From contig DLCN01000031.1 in NCBI GenBank assembly GCA_002480645.1, positions 62,001 to 126,000 of the forward strand: 64,000 bases of DNA, in the 5' to 3' direction. Positions 8,562-17,854 of the stretch are shown here, in pieces (position 1 is the stretch's first letter; each line of letters begins with the position of its first letter). The DNA is from Balneolaceae bacterium UBA7797. Its GTDB lineage: Bacteria; Bacteroidota; Rhodothermia; Balneolales; Balneolaceae. Both the position numbers and the translations under genes were made by a program. The notes below the pieces were generated by a model. The model was not told where the DNA came from. It made no database searches and worked only from the letters and a program-made list of their open reading frames with translations.

Positions 8562-10703
8562 TTAATCAGCTGATGGAACGGGAAATCCCCGGTCTCTCAT
8601 CAAAGCATCGATTGACGCATCTCTGCCCCTGAATAAACGGTAGGCTTCGGCAGGATCAATTGAATTGCGCGGGGCAAAAAGGTATTTAACACAACGTTCG
8701 GCCATTTCCTTATCATAGAATCCACCCGGTGCATTGGCAAATGCTTCTGCTGCATCTGATGTAAGAACGTCGGCCCATAAATAGCCATAATATCCGGCTG
8801 CGTACCCTTCCCCTGAAAAAATATGACCAAACTGCGTTGAGCGGTGACGCATCACAATTTCATCCGGCATATGTATCTTGTTTAATTCTTCCCGTTCAAA
8901 CGAATCGACATCCAGATCAGTGGGATCCATCATATGGTATTTCATATCCATGATGGAAGAGGCTAAATACTCGGTTGTTGCAAATCCCTGATTGAAGGTA
9001 GATGCATTTTTGATCTTTTGGATCAATTCATCCGGCATCACTTCACCGGTTTTATAGTGTACCAGAAATTGATCGATCACCTTATCAGTGGATAACCAGC
9101 GTTCAAGTAGCTGAGACTGAAATTCGGTATAATCACGTACACCACCGTTTAAGGTTGGGTACTTAACATTGGATGAGAGGAAATGCAATGCATGGCCGAA
9201 TTCATGGAACAGTGTCTCTGCATCGTCCCAGGAAATCAGAATAGCTTCGCCGGGTGCCCCTTTTACGAAATTGGAATTATTAGAGGCCAGTACGGTTTCT
9301 TTTCCATCAAAAGTAGTATGCGAGCGGTACGTGGTTGCCCATGCTCCTGATCGTTTACCGGGTCGTGCGTATGGATCCAGGTACCAAAGTCCGATATGTT
9401 CTCCGGAATCTTTATCGGTTACTTCCCAGACTTTAACATCTTCATGGAACACAGGAACTGATCCTTCAGGAACCGGTGTGAATTCGAAATTGAATAATTC
9501 ACCTGCAGTAAAGAACAGAGCATCGGTAAGTTTATCAAGTTGCAGATACTGTTTTACTTCGTCTGAATCGAGATCATATTTGGCTTTTCGAACTTTTTCA
9601 GCGTAGTAACGATAATCCCATGGTTCTATAGTAATTCCATCGCCATTCTGATCGGCTATAGCCTGCATATCCGCAACTTCTTCCTCAACACGTGCGATAG
9701 CAGCAGGCCACACATCGTTCATCAGTTTAAGAGCATTTTCCGGGGTTTTAGCCATTCTGTCCTGTAGTCTCCACGTTGCGTAATTCTCATAACCCAAAAG
9801 CTGAACGCGTTCATTTCTTAGTTGAAGGATCTTCACAATGATGTCGTTGTTATCATATTCATCCCCGTTATCACCACGGCTGTAATAGGTTCGCCATACT
9901 TTTTCACGGAGTTCTCTTTCATCAGAATAAGTTAGAAAAGGATCCATGGAAGAACGTGTGTTGGTGATAGCATATTCGCCTTCATGACCACGATCGGCGG
10001 CGGCTTTAGCCGATGCTTTTACAAACGATTCCGGTAAGCCACTCAATTGATCTTCGCTGATGTAAGTAACATAACTTTCTTCATCGTGTAGCACGTTGTT
10101 GGCAAAAGCAGTGTGTAGTTTAGCCAGTTCCTGATTGATGGCAGCATATCGTTCTTTGGCTTCTCCATCGAGTTCGGCTCCATTCATAGCAAAGCCTTCG
10201 TATGTAAGATCAACTACCCGTTGTTGATCGGCAGGCAGCGGATCCTTCTTACTGTTTTCATAAACCACTTTAACCCGCTCAAAAAGAGCCTCATTTTGAT
10301 TGATTTTAGAAAAGAAAGCAGAAAGCTTAGGAGCCATTTCAGCTTGTACTGCTCTGAATTCAGGGCTGGATAGATTACTGCTCCAGATACCGTAATAGGT
10401 AAAAACCCGCCCGAGTTCATCCCCGGCTTTTTCAAGTGGTATAATTGTGTTTTCGAACGTAGGGGCTTCTGTATTTGAAGTGATGGCATCGATCTCAGCA
10501 AGATTTAATTCCATTCCTTTTTCAAGGGCAGGTTTTAATGCGGCCACATCCATTTTATCGAATGCAGGAACACCACCATACGGGCCGGTCCATTCAGCTA
10601 AAAGTGGGTTAGTATCTTCTTGTTTTTGAATAAATGCCATAGTGAAAAGAATAAGTAGCAATCCAAACCAAAGAGATGGTTTGAGCATAGATGTTGATTT
10701 CAT
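8562..10703 (-). CDS. Exported M3-family zinc metallopeptidase (peptidyl-dipeptidase Dcp type)
   Basis: Thimet-oligopeptidase family peptidase of about 713 residues that cleaves short peptides. The zinc site HEFGH (H500, E501, H504) and the downstream glutamate in DYTEFQSQ (E527) are intact, and the C-terminal GYAAGYYGYLWADV segment with its tyrosines is the usual substrate-binding region of Dcp-like enzymes. I place the start at the ATG at 10703 (MKSTSMLKPS), which gives a clean signal peptide with a hydrophobic core at about residues 10-24; an upstream in-frame ATG at 10778 would bury this signal behind 25 residues. The export signal suggests a periplasmic peptidase involved in peptide nutrition. 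It is a single gene ending at a shared terminator. Confidence 0.93.
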   Translation of the reverse strand: MKSTSMLKPSLWFGLLLILFTMAFIQKQEDTNPLLAEWTGPYGGVPAFDKMDVAALKPALEKGMELNLAEIDAITSNTEAPTFENTIIPLEKAGDELGRVFTYYGIWSSNLSSPEFRAVQAEMAPKLSAFFSKINQNEALFERVKVVYENSKKDPLPADQQRVVDLTYEGFAMNGAELDGEAKERYAAINQELAKLHTAFANNVLHDEESYVTYISEDQLSGLPESFVKASAKAAADRGHEGEYAITNTRSSMDPFLTYSDERELREKVWRTYYSRGDNGDEYDNNDIIVKILQLRNERVQLLGYENYATWRLQDRMAKTPENALKLMNDVWPAAIARVEEEVADMQAIADQNGDGITIEPWDYRYYAEKVRKAKYDLDSDEVKQYLQLDKLTDALFFTAGELFNFEFTPVPEGSVPVFHEDVKVWEVTDKDSGEHIGLWYLDPYARPGKRSGAWATTYRSHTTFDGKETVLASNNSNFVKGAPGEAILISWDDAETLFHEFGHALHFLSSNVKYPTLNGGVRDYTEFQSQLLERWLSTDKVIDQFLVHYKTGEVMPDELIQKIKNASTFNQGFATTEYLASSIMDMKYHMMDPTDLDVDSFEREELNKIHMPDEIVMRHRSTQFGHIFSGEGYAAGYYGYLWADVLTSDAAEAFANAPGGFYDKEMAERCVKYLFAPRNSIDPAEAYRLFRGRDASIDALMRDRGFPVPSAD

Positions 10704-10816
10704 AACGATATAATTTTTTAGGTAAGGTAATATGAGATGAAAGTAAGAGTATTTGGAGTTTAAATCTGAACTTTTCATTGCGTTTTAGCCCCGAAAAAGC
10801 TTCGTGAAAGGGACTC

Positions 10817-11314
10817 TTACATATCCTTTTTTATGGGAATCCAGATCTGTTCTTCAGAATCAGGATTCATTGGCCCAAGATAATCCGGTCCCAGGATCTC
10901 GAAATTTGGACGATCATCGGTGATAAATCCATTTTCAGGTAACCAATGTGTGTGAAACAAACGAGCAGTTTTCGGGTAATCGGCGGCTGTTCCTTTATAC
11001 ATAAAAACGGCATAGGTTCCGGTAGGAATGATCAGTTCTGATAATCCATCCGGAATGAGGAAGTCCTGATCGACTTTTGTCGCAGCCCATTGTTTAAATA
11101 TTGTATTCGGAGTAAATGCGGCCGGATCAAAGCCGTTCCGGTAAATCGATACGGAATACGAATCATGGCTTTTAGGATCCTGGAAATCCTTTTGTAAACG
11201 TCTGAATTTCATCCATAGATCTTTGAGATCTCTGGAAGCAAGGGAAGAGGTAATGGAAAGTCCGGCAAGTCTGATCTTTGTACTCTGTCGGATCTCGATC
11301 TGGGGCAGGTTCAT
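10817..11314 (-). CDS. GyrI-like / effector-binding domain protein
   Basis: A 165-residue stand-alone protein resembling the GyrI-like small-molecule-binding domain found at the C-terminus of AraC/MerR-type regulators and in SbmC. Matching features are the pattern YSVSIYRNGFDP near the first third, LIIPTGTYAVFMYKG in the middle and the F-x-H-x-LPENGF segment followed by a final strand (EEQIWIPI). No DNA-binding domain is attached and no signal peptide is seen. Its ATG overlaps the stop of the upstream glycosidase gene by four bases, so the two are coexpressed. Ligand and role are unknown. Confidence 0.75.
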   Translation of the reverse strand: MNLPQIEIRQSTKIRLAGLSITSSLASRDLKDLWMKFRRLQKDFQDPKSHDSYSVSIYRNGFDPAAFTPNTIFKQWAATKVDQDFLIPDGLSELIIPTGTYAVFMYKGTAADYPKTARLFHTHWLPENGFITDDRPNFEILGPDYLGPMNPDSEEQIWIPIKKDM

Positions 11315-12681
11315 TTCACATACACTTTATAGCTCCAGGGTTCCATTTCAAGGGTGAAATCCGGACCTAATTCATATTCTTCTCCGGTAAAATAATCGGT
11401 ATACGTGCCGTAATATAGTTTTTCTTTGAAATTGGCCATCTGTTGTTTATCCGAAAAATTGAAAACAGCGAAGACTTTGTCGTCCTCATTTTCTCTTACA
11501 AAACTAAGTATTTCGAGTTCGTTATTATTGGGAATACGGATCATGGTTGCTCCCCATTCAGCGTGCCAAAGAGCCGTATTTTGTTTTAACAGAGCGAACA
11601 GATCTTTGTATAACTTCCCTATATAATGATCCTGCCATTCAATTGGGTCTTTTTCAAAAAATTCGAGTCGTTTCGGGTTTCCTGCTTCCTGTCCGTTGTA
11701 AATAAGTGGCATTCCTTCTCCAACCACCGAAAGTACAATGGCAGCATCAAGAGCATCACCGAATTGCTCGAACATGGTTCCATCCCAGGCATTCTTATCG
11801 TGATTACTCACAAAAGTCATTCGGAAACTGCTTTCTGGAAAAGCACTCTCATTCCACGAATAATACTTGTAAAGACTACTTACATTTGCCTTTCCCATTG
11901 CAATAGCATGCATGTATTCATTCCAGCTCCATGCGTAGGTCATGTCGAAGGCTTCGGCGTGCAGGTCTCTTGATTCCCATTCTGCAAGCATAAACACCGG
12001 TTTGATGGTATCCAGTTCTTTACGCACATTATTCCAAAAGTCTACAGGTACAAACCCGGCTACATCACAGCGGTAGCCGTCTACATTAAATTCTTCCACC
12101 CAATATTTCATAGCCCGGGTCATGTATTCACGAAGAGCCGGATCAGAATAATCCAGATTGATAATGTCATCCCAGTCCCACCAGGGAGTCGGGCGGAATT
12201 CTCCTTTATAATCACGTTCATACCATTCCGGATGTTCCAAGGTAAGTGGATTATCCCAGGCCGTGTGATTAGCCACCCAATCCAGAATTACTTTCATTCC
12301 GAGTTCATGAGCAGCATGTATAAAATTTCTCAGATCCTGTTCCGATCCGAACTCCGGATTTACCCCGAAATAATCCTTCACCGCATAAGGGCTTCCGAGT
12401 GTTCCTTTTCGGTTTTTCTCGCCAATGGGATGGATGGGCATCAACCAGATAATATCTGCGCCTAATTCTTGAAGTCTGGGTAATTCTTTTTCAGCAGCAC
12501 TAAATGTTCCTTCCGGTGTAAATTGTCGCGTATTTATCTGGTAGATCGTCGCGTTTTTACTCCATTCGGGATGCGTGATTTTTACGTAGGGCTCCGGTTG
12601 GTAGCGATCGTAATGCTGAGCTGTTGATGATTGAGACATTATCAAAAGTGGGATTAAAAAAATGATTGATTTCCATTCCAT
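11311..12681 (-). CDS. Secreted alpha-amylase family glycosidase (GH13)
   Basis: Exported GH13 enzyme of 456 residues acting on alpha-glucans or related glucosides. The N-terminus is a signal peptide (hydrophobic 5-15, ending near STAQ). All four catalytic-barrel regions are seen: DWVANHT (134-140), GYRCDVAG with nucleophile D206, LAEWE with acid/base E234, and VSNHD with D295. A C-terminal beta-domain follows (about 380-456). No calcium-binding or carbohydrate-binding extra domain is evident, so this is a small single-domain maltogenic or oligosaccharide-type enzyme; product specificity is not readable. A good ribosome site (AAAGGAG, five bases before ATG) supports the start at 12681. It is followed by the overlapping GyrI-like gene. 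Confidence 0.92.
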   Translation of the reverse strand: MEWKSIIFLIPLLIMSQSSTAQHYDRYQPEPYVKITHPEWSKNATIYQINTRQFTPEGTFSAAEKELPRLQELGADIIWLMPIHPIGEKNRKGTLGSPYAVKDYFGVNPEFGSEQDLRNFIHAAHELGMKVILDWVANHTAWDNPLTLEHPEWYERDYKGEFRPTPWWDWDDIINLDYSDPALREYMTRAMKYWVEEFNVDGYRCDVAGFVPVDFWNNVRKELDTIKPVFMLAEWESRDLHAEAFDMTYAWSWNEYMHAIAMGKANVSSLYKYYSWNESAFPESSFRMTFVSNHDKNAWDGTMFEQFGDALDAAIVLSVVGEGMPLIYNGQEAGNPKRLEFFEKDPIEWQDHYIGKLYKDLFALLKQNTALWHAEWGATMIRIPNNNELEILSFVRENEDDKVFAVFNFSDKQQMANFKEKLYYGTYTDYFTGEEYELGPDFTLEMEPWSYKVYVK

Positions 12682-12740
12682 AAGTACTCCTTTAGTAATA
12701 AAAAATGTAGGGATAAGGCCGCCAAATTTCTTACCGGATT

Positions 12741-13589
12741 CTATTTAACCTCAGCCAGTGCATATCGACGTTCTTCATCCTGTATTAATTTGCCGTATTT
12801 AGTATGGATGGAGTGATAAAAAAGTATCGTAGCTCTTTCTTTTAACGCCTGACGTAAGATCAGCGTTTTGGCTTTTTTGGACTGAATTGGATCATGATCC
12901 ATCAGTCGCATGGCATAATAATTGAGATGATATTCTGAGGGAACCAGATCTCCTAAATAATAAGCGGTCTGTCCGTCATCCTGTATTTTCACAATCTGAT
13001 GTCCGGGACTGTGGCCACCGGTTTTGATGAGGGTAATACCCGGGATCAATTCGTAATAAGTGGTAGTGAGTAATTCGAAATATCCCTCAGCATACAATTT
13101 ATACATCTCATCCAGATTATACCCGATCCCCGATTTCCGATACGGATTTTGAACTTGTTGAACCGCATGCAGCCATTCCAGTTTCTGCACATAATACCGG
13201 GCATTTTTCATGGTTGGCTGAGTGGAAGCATTTGTGTCTACATAGGAACTTCCGGCAGCATGATCGAAATGCAGATGACTCAAAACTACATGTGTGATAT
13301 CCTCAGGTTTTAATGCGAAGATGGAAAGATTTGTGTGAAGGTTGGAGGTTTCTGTATAACTGCTTTTAGCGTCTAATCCCCAGCCAAGGCCGGTATCAAG
13401 AAGGATCGCATGATCCTGATCTCTTACAAGAATGGGATCAATTCCCACAATGTTTGATTCATCCGGGAGATCATTTATTCGCCTGTTGGATGTTATTTCA
13501 CTTGCATCTACCTTACTCAGATCACCGTTTTTATGAACATCAAAAATACCTTCACTTAATAATTCAATTTCAAAACGACCTATTTTCAT
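12741..13589 (-). CDS. MBL-fold metallo-hydrolase
   Basis: Metallo-beta-lactamase-fold hydrolase. It carries the metal motif SHLHFDHAAG, the later ligands in GGHSPGH and YYLGD, and a final YHS segment, so a dinuclear metal site should form. The upstream ATG at 13640 would add 17 residues unrelated to the fold; the ATG at 13589 (MKIGRFEIELLSEG) begins with the first beta-strand expected for the family and gives 282 residues. There is no signal peptide. Relatives include lactonases and other esterases such as N-acyl homoserine lactonase; the actual substrate is unknown. The gene is divergent from the CrtO-like oxidoreductase, leaving a 123-base shared promoter region. Confidence 0.87.
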   Translation of the reverse strand: MKIGRFEIELLSEGIFDVHKNGDLSKVDASEITSNRRINDLPDESNIVGIDPILVRDQDHAILLDTGLGWGLDAKSSYTETSNLHTNLSIFALKPEDITHVVLSHLHFDHAAGSSYVDTNASTQPTMKNARYYVQKLEWLHAVQQVQNPYRKSGIGYNLDEMYKLYAEGYFELLTTTYYELIPGITLIKTGGHSPGHQIVKIQDDGQTAYYLGDLVPSEYHLNYYAMRLMDHDPIQSKKAKTLILRQALKERATILFYHSIHTKYGKLIQDEERRYALAEVK

Positions 13590-13712
13590 AGTGGAATTTT
13601 GCGGTACGGAATTAGAACCAGCCGAACCGAATGGCAACAATTATTTAATGGTTTAACTTTCGATCAACTTAATAAAACTTATACTTCCTGCAATAATTAA
13701 TACCTTATCTGA

Positions 13713-15314
13713 ATGGAAAAATTTGACGCAATTATCATAGGTTCCGGGCACAATGGATTAACGACCGGGTGTTATCTGGCAAAAAACGGGTTAAAAGTTC
13801 TGGTATTGGAGCGCAGAGATACGATCGGTGGGGCCGTTTGTACAGAAACCATGTTTCAGTCGGATGAAAATCCGAATGGTTTTAGAATTGATGTTGGTTC
13901 TTCCGTGCATATCATGATCCATCAGACTGGCATTATTGAGGAACTTGAACTTGAGAAATATGGGCTGGAATACATTGATATGGATCCGATCATGTCGTAT
14001 CCCGTTCCAACCGGAAAAGGAGTAATTCATTTCTGGAAAGATATTAACCGGACGTTGGAGTCCATCTCTAAGGTTGCCCCGGAAGATGTAAAGAACTACA
14101 AGGAGTTTGTGGAGTTTTGGGGGAAGATCAACAAAGGAGTACTCAATGCCTTTATGACTGCTCCAACGACCGGAGGAATTGTAAGCGAAATGGCAAAAGC
14201 TCAGATTCGTGATGGTGCCATGTTCAAAAAAGGAGAACAGGCTCAGGGATTACAAAAGATCCTGTCCAGCTATGGAAAAGTAGTTGACGACGCGTTCGAA
14301 AGTCCATACATGAAAGCAGCACTACTATGGTTTGCCGCTCAGTCCGGTCCGTTGCCCGATCATTCTGCAACCGGTGATTTTGCGGGATGGCAATCGATGT
14401 TACACGAAAGCGGAGCCAAGCATCCGAGAGGTGGAAGCGGAATGTTAACACAGGCAATGAAGAACCTGATCGAAGCTCATGGCGGCAAAGTGATGGCCAA
14501 TCAGCCGGTTAATAATATCATCGTTGAAAACGGTAAAGCAATTGGCGTGCAAACAGATAATGGGGATGAGTTCAGAGCGGATATCATTGTTTCAAATGCC
14601 CATGTTCAAACCACTATGCTTAAAATGGTTGGACCGGAGCATCTTGGAAATCATCTTACCAAAAGAGTACAGGATATCAATGTTGGGAATGGTTTTGGAA
14701 TGGTGATTCGCTGTGCGGTGGAAGAACTGCCAGAGTATACGGCTGCACCCGACGATCCTTATATCCACAATGGTATTCAATTGATGGCACCTTCCGTTCA
14801 GTATATGAATAATGCGATCGGAGATTACACTAAAAAACTTCCGCCCGAAAAACCGGCTGTACTGGCTATGACATTCTCAAAGATCGATCCGGATGTTGCC
14901 AAAGATGGAAAACATACGATGTTCGTTTGGGCGCAATGGCATCCTTATGAGCTGGCAAACGGCGAACATTGGGATGATATTCGGGAACGAGAAGCTCAGA
15001 AAATATATGATGTTGTGGTAGATTATGCCCCGAATATGAAAGATAAACTGATCGACTGGTACATTCAGAGTCCGCTGGATATTGAAAGAAAACACGGATT
15101 ATTGCGCGGGAATGTGATGCATGTGGAAATGAGCTTTGATCAAATGTTCATGTTCCGGCCCATTCCGGAAATGAATAGATACGAAACACCTATCGAAAAT
15201 CTGTATCTTTCCAGTGCATCGTGCCATCCGGGGGGAGGAGTTTTTGGTGCTGCCGGATATAATGCCGCACAGGTAATCTTAAAGAAACAAAAAAAGAAAA
15301 AGTGGTTCGTTTAA
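13713..15314 (+). CDS. FAD-dependent oxidoreductase, CrtO/PYROXD2-like (phytoene desaturase superfamily)
   Basis: A 533-residue flavoprotein of the phytoene desaturase/carotene ketolase superfamily. The dinucleotide-binding motif GSGHNGL (10-16) and the following acidic strand end (VLVLERR) bind FAD; a second FAD contact lies in the C-terminal segment NLYLSSASCHPGGGVFGAAG. Overall layout is closer to cyanobacterial CrtO ketolases and animal PYROXD2 than to CrtI, by recall of those sequences. Carotenoid ketolase is possible in a pigmented marine bacterium, but no other carotenoid gene lies nearby, so the substrate is open. Its last 13 bases overlap the start of alanine racemase. Confidence 0.85.
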   Translation: MEKFDAIIIGSGHNGLTTGCYLAKNGLKVLVLERRDTIGGAVCTETMFQSDENPNGFRIDVGSSVHIMIHQTGIIEELELEKYGLEYIDMDPIMSYPVPTGKGVIHFWKDINRTLESISKVAPEDVKNYKEFVEFWGKINKGVLNAFMTAPTTGGIVSEMAKAQIRDGAMFKKGEQAQGLQKILSSYGKVVDDAFESPYMKAALLWFAAQSGPLPDHSATGDFAGWQSMLHESGAKHPRGGSGMLTQAMKNLIEAHGGKVMANQPVNNIIVENGKAIGVQTDNGDEFRADIIVSNAHVQTTMLKMVGPEHLGNHLTKRVQDINVGNGFGMVIRCAVEELPEYTAAPDDPYIHNGIQLMAPSVQYMNNAIGDYTKKLPPEKPAVLAMTFSKIDPDVAKDGKHTMFVWAQWHPYELANGEHWDDIREREAQKIYDVVVDYAPNMKDKLIDWYIQSPLDIERKHGLLRGNVMHVEMSFDQMFMFRPIPEMNRYETPIENLYLSSASCHPGGGVFGAAGYNAAQVILKKQKKKKWFV

Positions 15315-16372
15315 ACTCGAAGATCACCATCCATCTTAACAAACTGGAAGGGAACCTTAATGCGATAAAAAGCAGGCTGAGATCCGGGGTAAAAGTAATG
15401 GCGGTAGTTAAAGATGAAGCCTATGGCCATGGGCTAATTAAGATCGCGGAGTTTCTTCAGCATAAAGTAGATTGGTTTTGTGTGGTTTTTGCCGAAGAAG
15501 GCAAAGTATTAAGGGAATCCGGAATCAAAAATCCTGTTCTGGTATTTGAAACACCACAAAAGAATAAGTTAGGCTGGTATAAAGAATTCGGTCTCACAGC
15601 AAGTGTAGCTGATCCTGATGTAATTGAATTACTTGAAGCCGGAACTGATTTTCATGTGAACTTTGATACAGGGATGCATCGACTCGGGGTTTTACCACAT
15701 CAGGTAGATGAACTAAAGAAGAAAATTGAGTCACGACCTGATCTGAATCATACCGGTCTGTACACTCATTTTTTTAAGTCTGAAATACCGGAGGCAGGGG
15801 ATACCTCCGATCAACTTGAGGTGTTTAAATCCATCATTAGTAAGTTTCGGGATGACCTTTATGTGCATACATCAAACTCAGGAGGAGTATTCAGTTCTTC
15901 TCATCAGGATCTTCAGTTTGATGGTGTTCGACCCGGAATTTCGTTATATGGGTACGAACCCGGAGAGGCGTTGATTGATGATATAAATCCGATCATTGAT
16001 TGGTCATCATTTCTGATGCAGGTTAAACCCATAAAAAAAGGGGAAACGGTGAGTTACGGAGGCCGTTGGGAAGCGCCGGAAGATGGCTTTATCGGTGTTG
16101 TTCCGGTTGGATACGGACATGGACTATTCAGGATTCTCAGTAATAAGATCAAAGTATTGATCGGGGAAAGATATTACCCGCAGATCGGTACGATCACTAT
16201 GGATTTTATAATGATCGATCTGGGACAGGATATGCCTGAACCGGGAACCGAGGTCTTTTTATTGAAAGGAAATGATTTAACGGCCGGTGATTGGGCCAGA
16301 AAAGCAGGAACGATTCCTTATGAGATCGTTACATCCATTAAGGAATCGTTAGTAAGAGAATACAAAGACTAG
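15302..16372 (+). CDS. alr: Alanine racemase
   Basis: PLP enzyme making D-alanine for peptidoglycan. The cofactor lysine is K37 in MAVVKDEAYGHG, the phosphate-binding and barrel segments follow (FDTGMHRLG, LYTHFF, SNSGG, VRPGISLYG), and the second catalytic tyrosine lies in ETVSYGGRW. Length of 356 residues is normal. The GTG start at 15302 lies inside the end of the CrtO-like gene (13-base overlap in another frame), so translation is probably coupled. Its stop shares a CTAG palindrome with the stop of the facing FKBP lipoprotein gene. Confidence 0.95.
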   Translation: MVRLNSKITIHLNKLEGNLNAIKSRLRSGVKVMAVVKDEAYGHGLIKIAEFLQHKVDWFCVVFAEEGKVLRESGIKNPVLVFETPQKNKLGWYKEFGLTASVADPDVIELLEAGTDFHVNFDTGMHRLGVLPHQVDELKKKIESRPDLNHTGLYTHFFKSEIPEAGDTSDQLEVFKSIISKFRDDLYVHTSNSGGVFSSSHQDLQFDGVRPGISLYGYEPGEALIDDINPIIDWSSFLMQVKPIKKGETVSYGGRWEAPEDGFIGVVPVGYGHGLFRILSNKIKVLIGERYYPQIGTITMDFIMIDLGQDMPEPGTEVFLLKGNDLTAGDWARKAGTIPYEIVTSIKESLVREYKD

Positions 16373-16854
16373 TATTCGATAGAGGCTACTTCGATGTCGT
16401 AATATACCGGTACTCCATATACATTTAAGCTATCCGGTACAACCAAGGCTCTGCGTTCGCCTACTTTCATACCTAAGATCCCCCGAACAAATCCTTCACC
16501 TTTGGTTGTAGAATAATTACCCACACCGGTAACGATAGATGCAGAAGTTGACCCGTTTACATACGAACTTTCAAAAATGTCGTCCCGGTTTGTGGTTCTG
16601 TAGAATCCGGTGAAATAGATATATACATTATCACGGATTGTTACTTCAAGATCTCCGTGTCCTTCCTGCAAGGTGTAGATAGCCAGTCCATCCTCATCAA
16701 TCACTTTACTAATTGCAGTAGTGGTATCAGGGAAATCCGGTGCGTCGGAATAATCGTTGGTAAAATAATATGGATTGTTATTGTTGCATGCGCTTATCCC
16801 AACGATCAACAGGAGGGTAAATAGTAATTTTATTGTAGAAGTATATTTTTGCAT
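16369..16854 (-). CDS. FKBP-type peptidyl-prolyl isomerase-like lipoprotein
   Basis: A 161-residue lipoprotein: signal peptide with lipobox ISAC (cysteine 23), an asparagine-rich linker, then an FKBP-like domain from about residue 60 with the strands YIYFTGFY, GEGFVRGILGMKVGERRALVVPDSL and a final IEVASIEY. FKBPs speed proline isomerisation and help envelope proteins fold. Several of the aromatic active-site residues of classical FKBPs are changed, so catalytic activity is uncertain. The stop codon overlaps that of alr by four bases in convergent arrangement. Confidence 0.8.
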   Translation of the reverse strand: MQKYTSTIKLLFTLLLIVGISACNNNNPYYFTNDYSDAPDFPDTTTAISKVIDEDGLAIYTLQEGHGDLEVTIRDNVYIYFTGFYRTTNRDDIFESSYVNGSTSASIVTGVGNYSTTKGEGFVRGILGMKVGERRALVVPDSLNVYGVPVYYDIEVASIEY

Positions 16855-16978
16855 AAAATGTTCTGTGCATTCGGTGAACGGATAGTAAACCGAGATCAGG
16901 GCAGTTTATTATTTAGAATTTCAGCTTTAAAAGATAAGGGTTAATGGGGTAAAAATCGCTTCATTGTTGATGTATCCA

Positions 16979-17818
16979 TTAAGCCTGAGCTTCGGTGTCT
17001 CCAAAAGCCTCTTTCAACTCTTTTTCTCTTCTCTTAACGGCAAAGCGACTTACCACTATGGAGAATTCATATAGAAATGCCAGTGGAATGGCGATTAATA
17101 TCTGAGAAACAGGATCAGGCGGGGTTAATAAGGCCGCCATCACTAAGCTCACAATGAGCGCATGCCGCCGGTATTTCTTAAGGAAATCCGGGGTGAGAAA
17201 TCCTGCTTTTGATAAGGCATAACTAATGATCGGTACCTGAAAGATCACCCCACAGGAAATGACCCACATGGCCAGCGAACTAAAGTATTCGTTGATATCA
17301 AAATCGTTACGAACAATACCAAGATCCGAAATTGTGAAATTAGCAAAGAACTGAAGTGCGAACGGAACCAGGATAAAATATCCGAACGAAACTCCGAGGG
17401 TGAAAAATAGCGAAATAAAGAAAGCACTAACCAGCGTTTTCCATTTTTCACGGGTTTCAAGTGCGGGTTCGATAAACGCCCACATTTGATAAATGAACAG
17501 GGGGGAACCAATGATGAATCCGGATACGAATAGCATGCCCCAATAGGTAAAGAACTGCCCGGGTAGTTTTCTACTCTGTAAGGTCAAATCAATAGAATCA
17601 ACGCGTAGATACTCGTACATAAAGAAGTCGGCTTTTGTGGGGCCTAACAACACTTTATCAATGACGAAATCTGAGAATATGGCAGCAATGATCACACCTA
17701 CAACTATACCGATCAGACCTTTGATGATTCTCCAGCGTAGTTCTTCCAAATGTTCTAAAAAGGACATCTGGTCGGTTCTGTCGGCAGGTTGTTTCGCCTC
17801 CGGCAGATTAGAACCCAT
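16979..17818 (-). CDS. tatC: Sec-independent protein translocase TatC
   Basis: Polytopic core of the twin-arginine translocase, recognising the RR signal of folded exported proteins. It shows six hydrophobic segments and the conserved N-terminal MSFLEHLEELRWRII, with the family glutamates and arginine. A TTG at 17836 would add six residues; I prefer the ATG at 17818 (MGSNLPEAK), which has GGAAG about 11 bases upstream and gives 279 residues. No tatA or tatB gene is in the window. It lies 36 bases downstream of glyA on the same strand, so rpiB, glyA and tatC may form one operon. Confidence 0.94.
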   Translation of the reverse strand: MGSNLPEAKQPADRTDQMSFLEHLEELRWRIIKGLIGIVVGVIIAAIFSDFVIDKVLLGPTKADFFMYEYLRVDSIDLTLQSRKLPGQFFTYWGMLFVSGFIIGSPLFIYQMWAFIEPALETREKWKTLVSAFFISLFFTLGVSFGYFILVPFALQFFANFTISDLGIVRNDFDINEYFSSLAMWVISCGVIFQVPIISYALSKAGFLTPDFLKKYRRHALIVSLVMAALLTPPDPVSQILIAIPLAFLYEFSIVVSRFAVKRREKELKEAFGDTEAQA

Positions 17819-17854
17819 TATTTGTCGTTCTTCCAAGGGAATTTTATTTAACTA

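Noticed and set aside
10779..10816. A hairpin AGCCCC/GGGACT after the GyrI-like gene as a terminator.
   Set aside because: The stem has mismatches and no T run follows on the minus strand.
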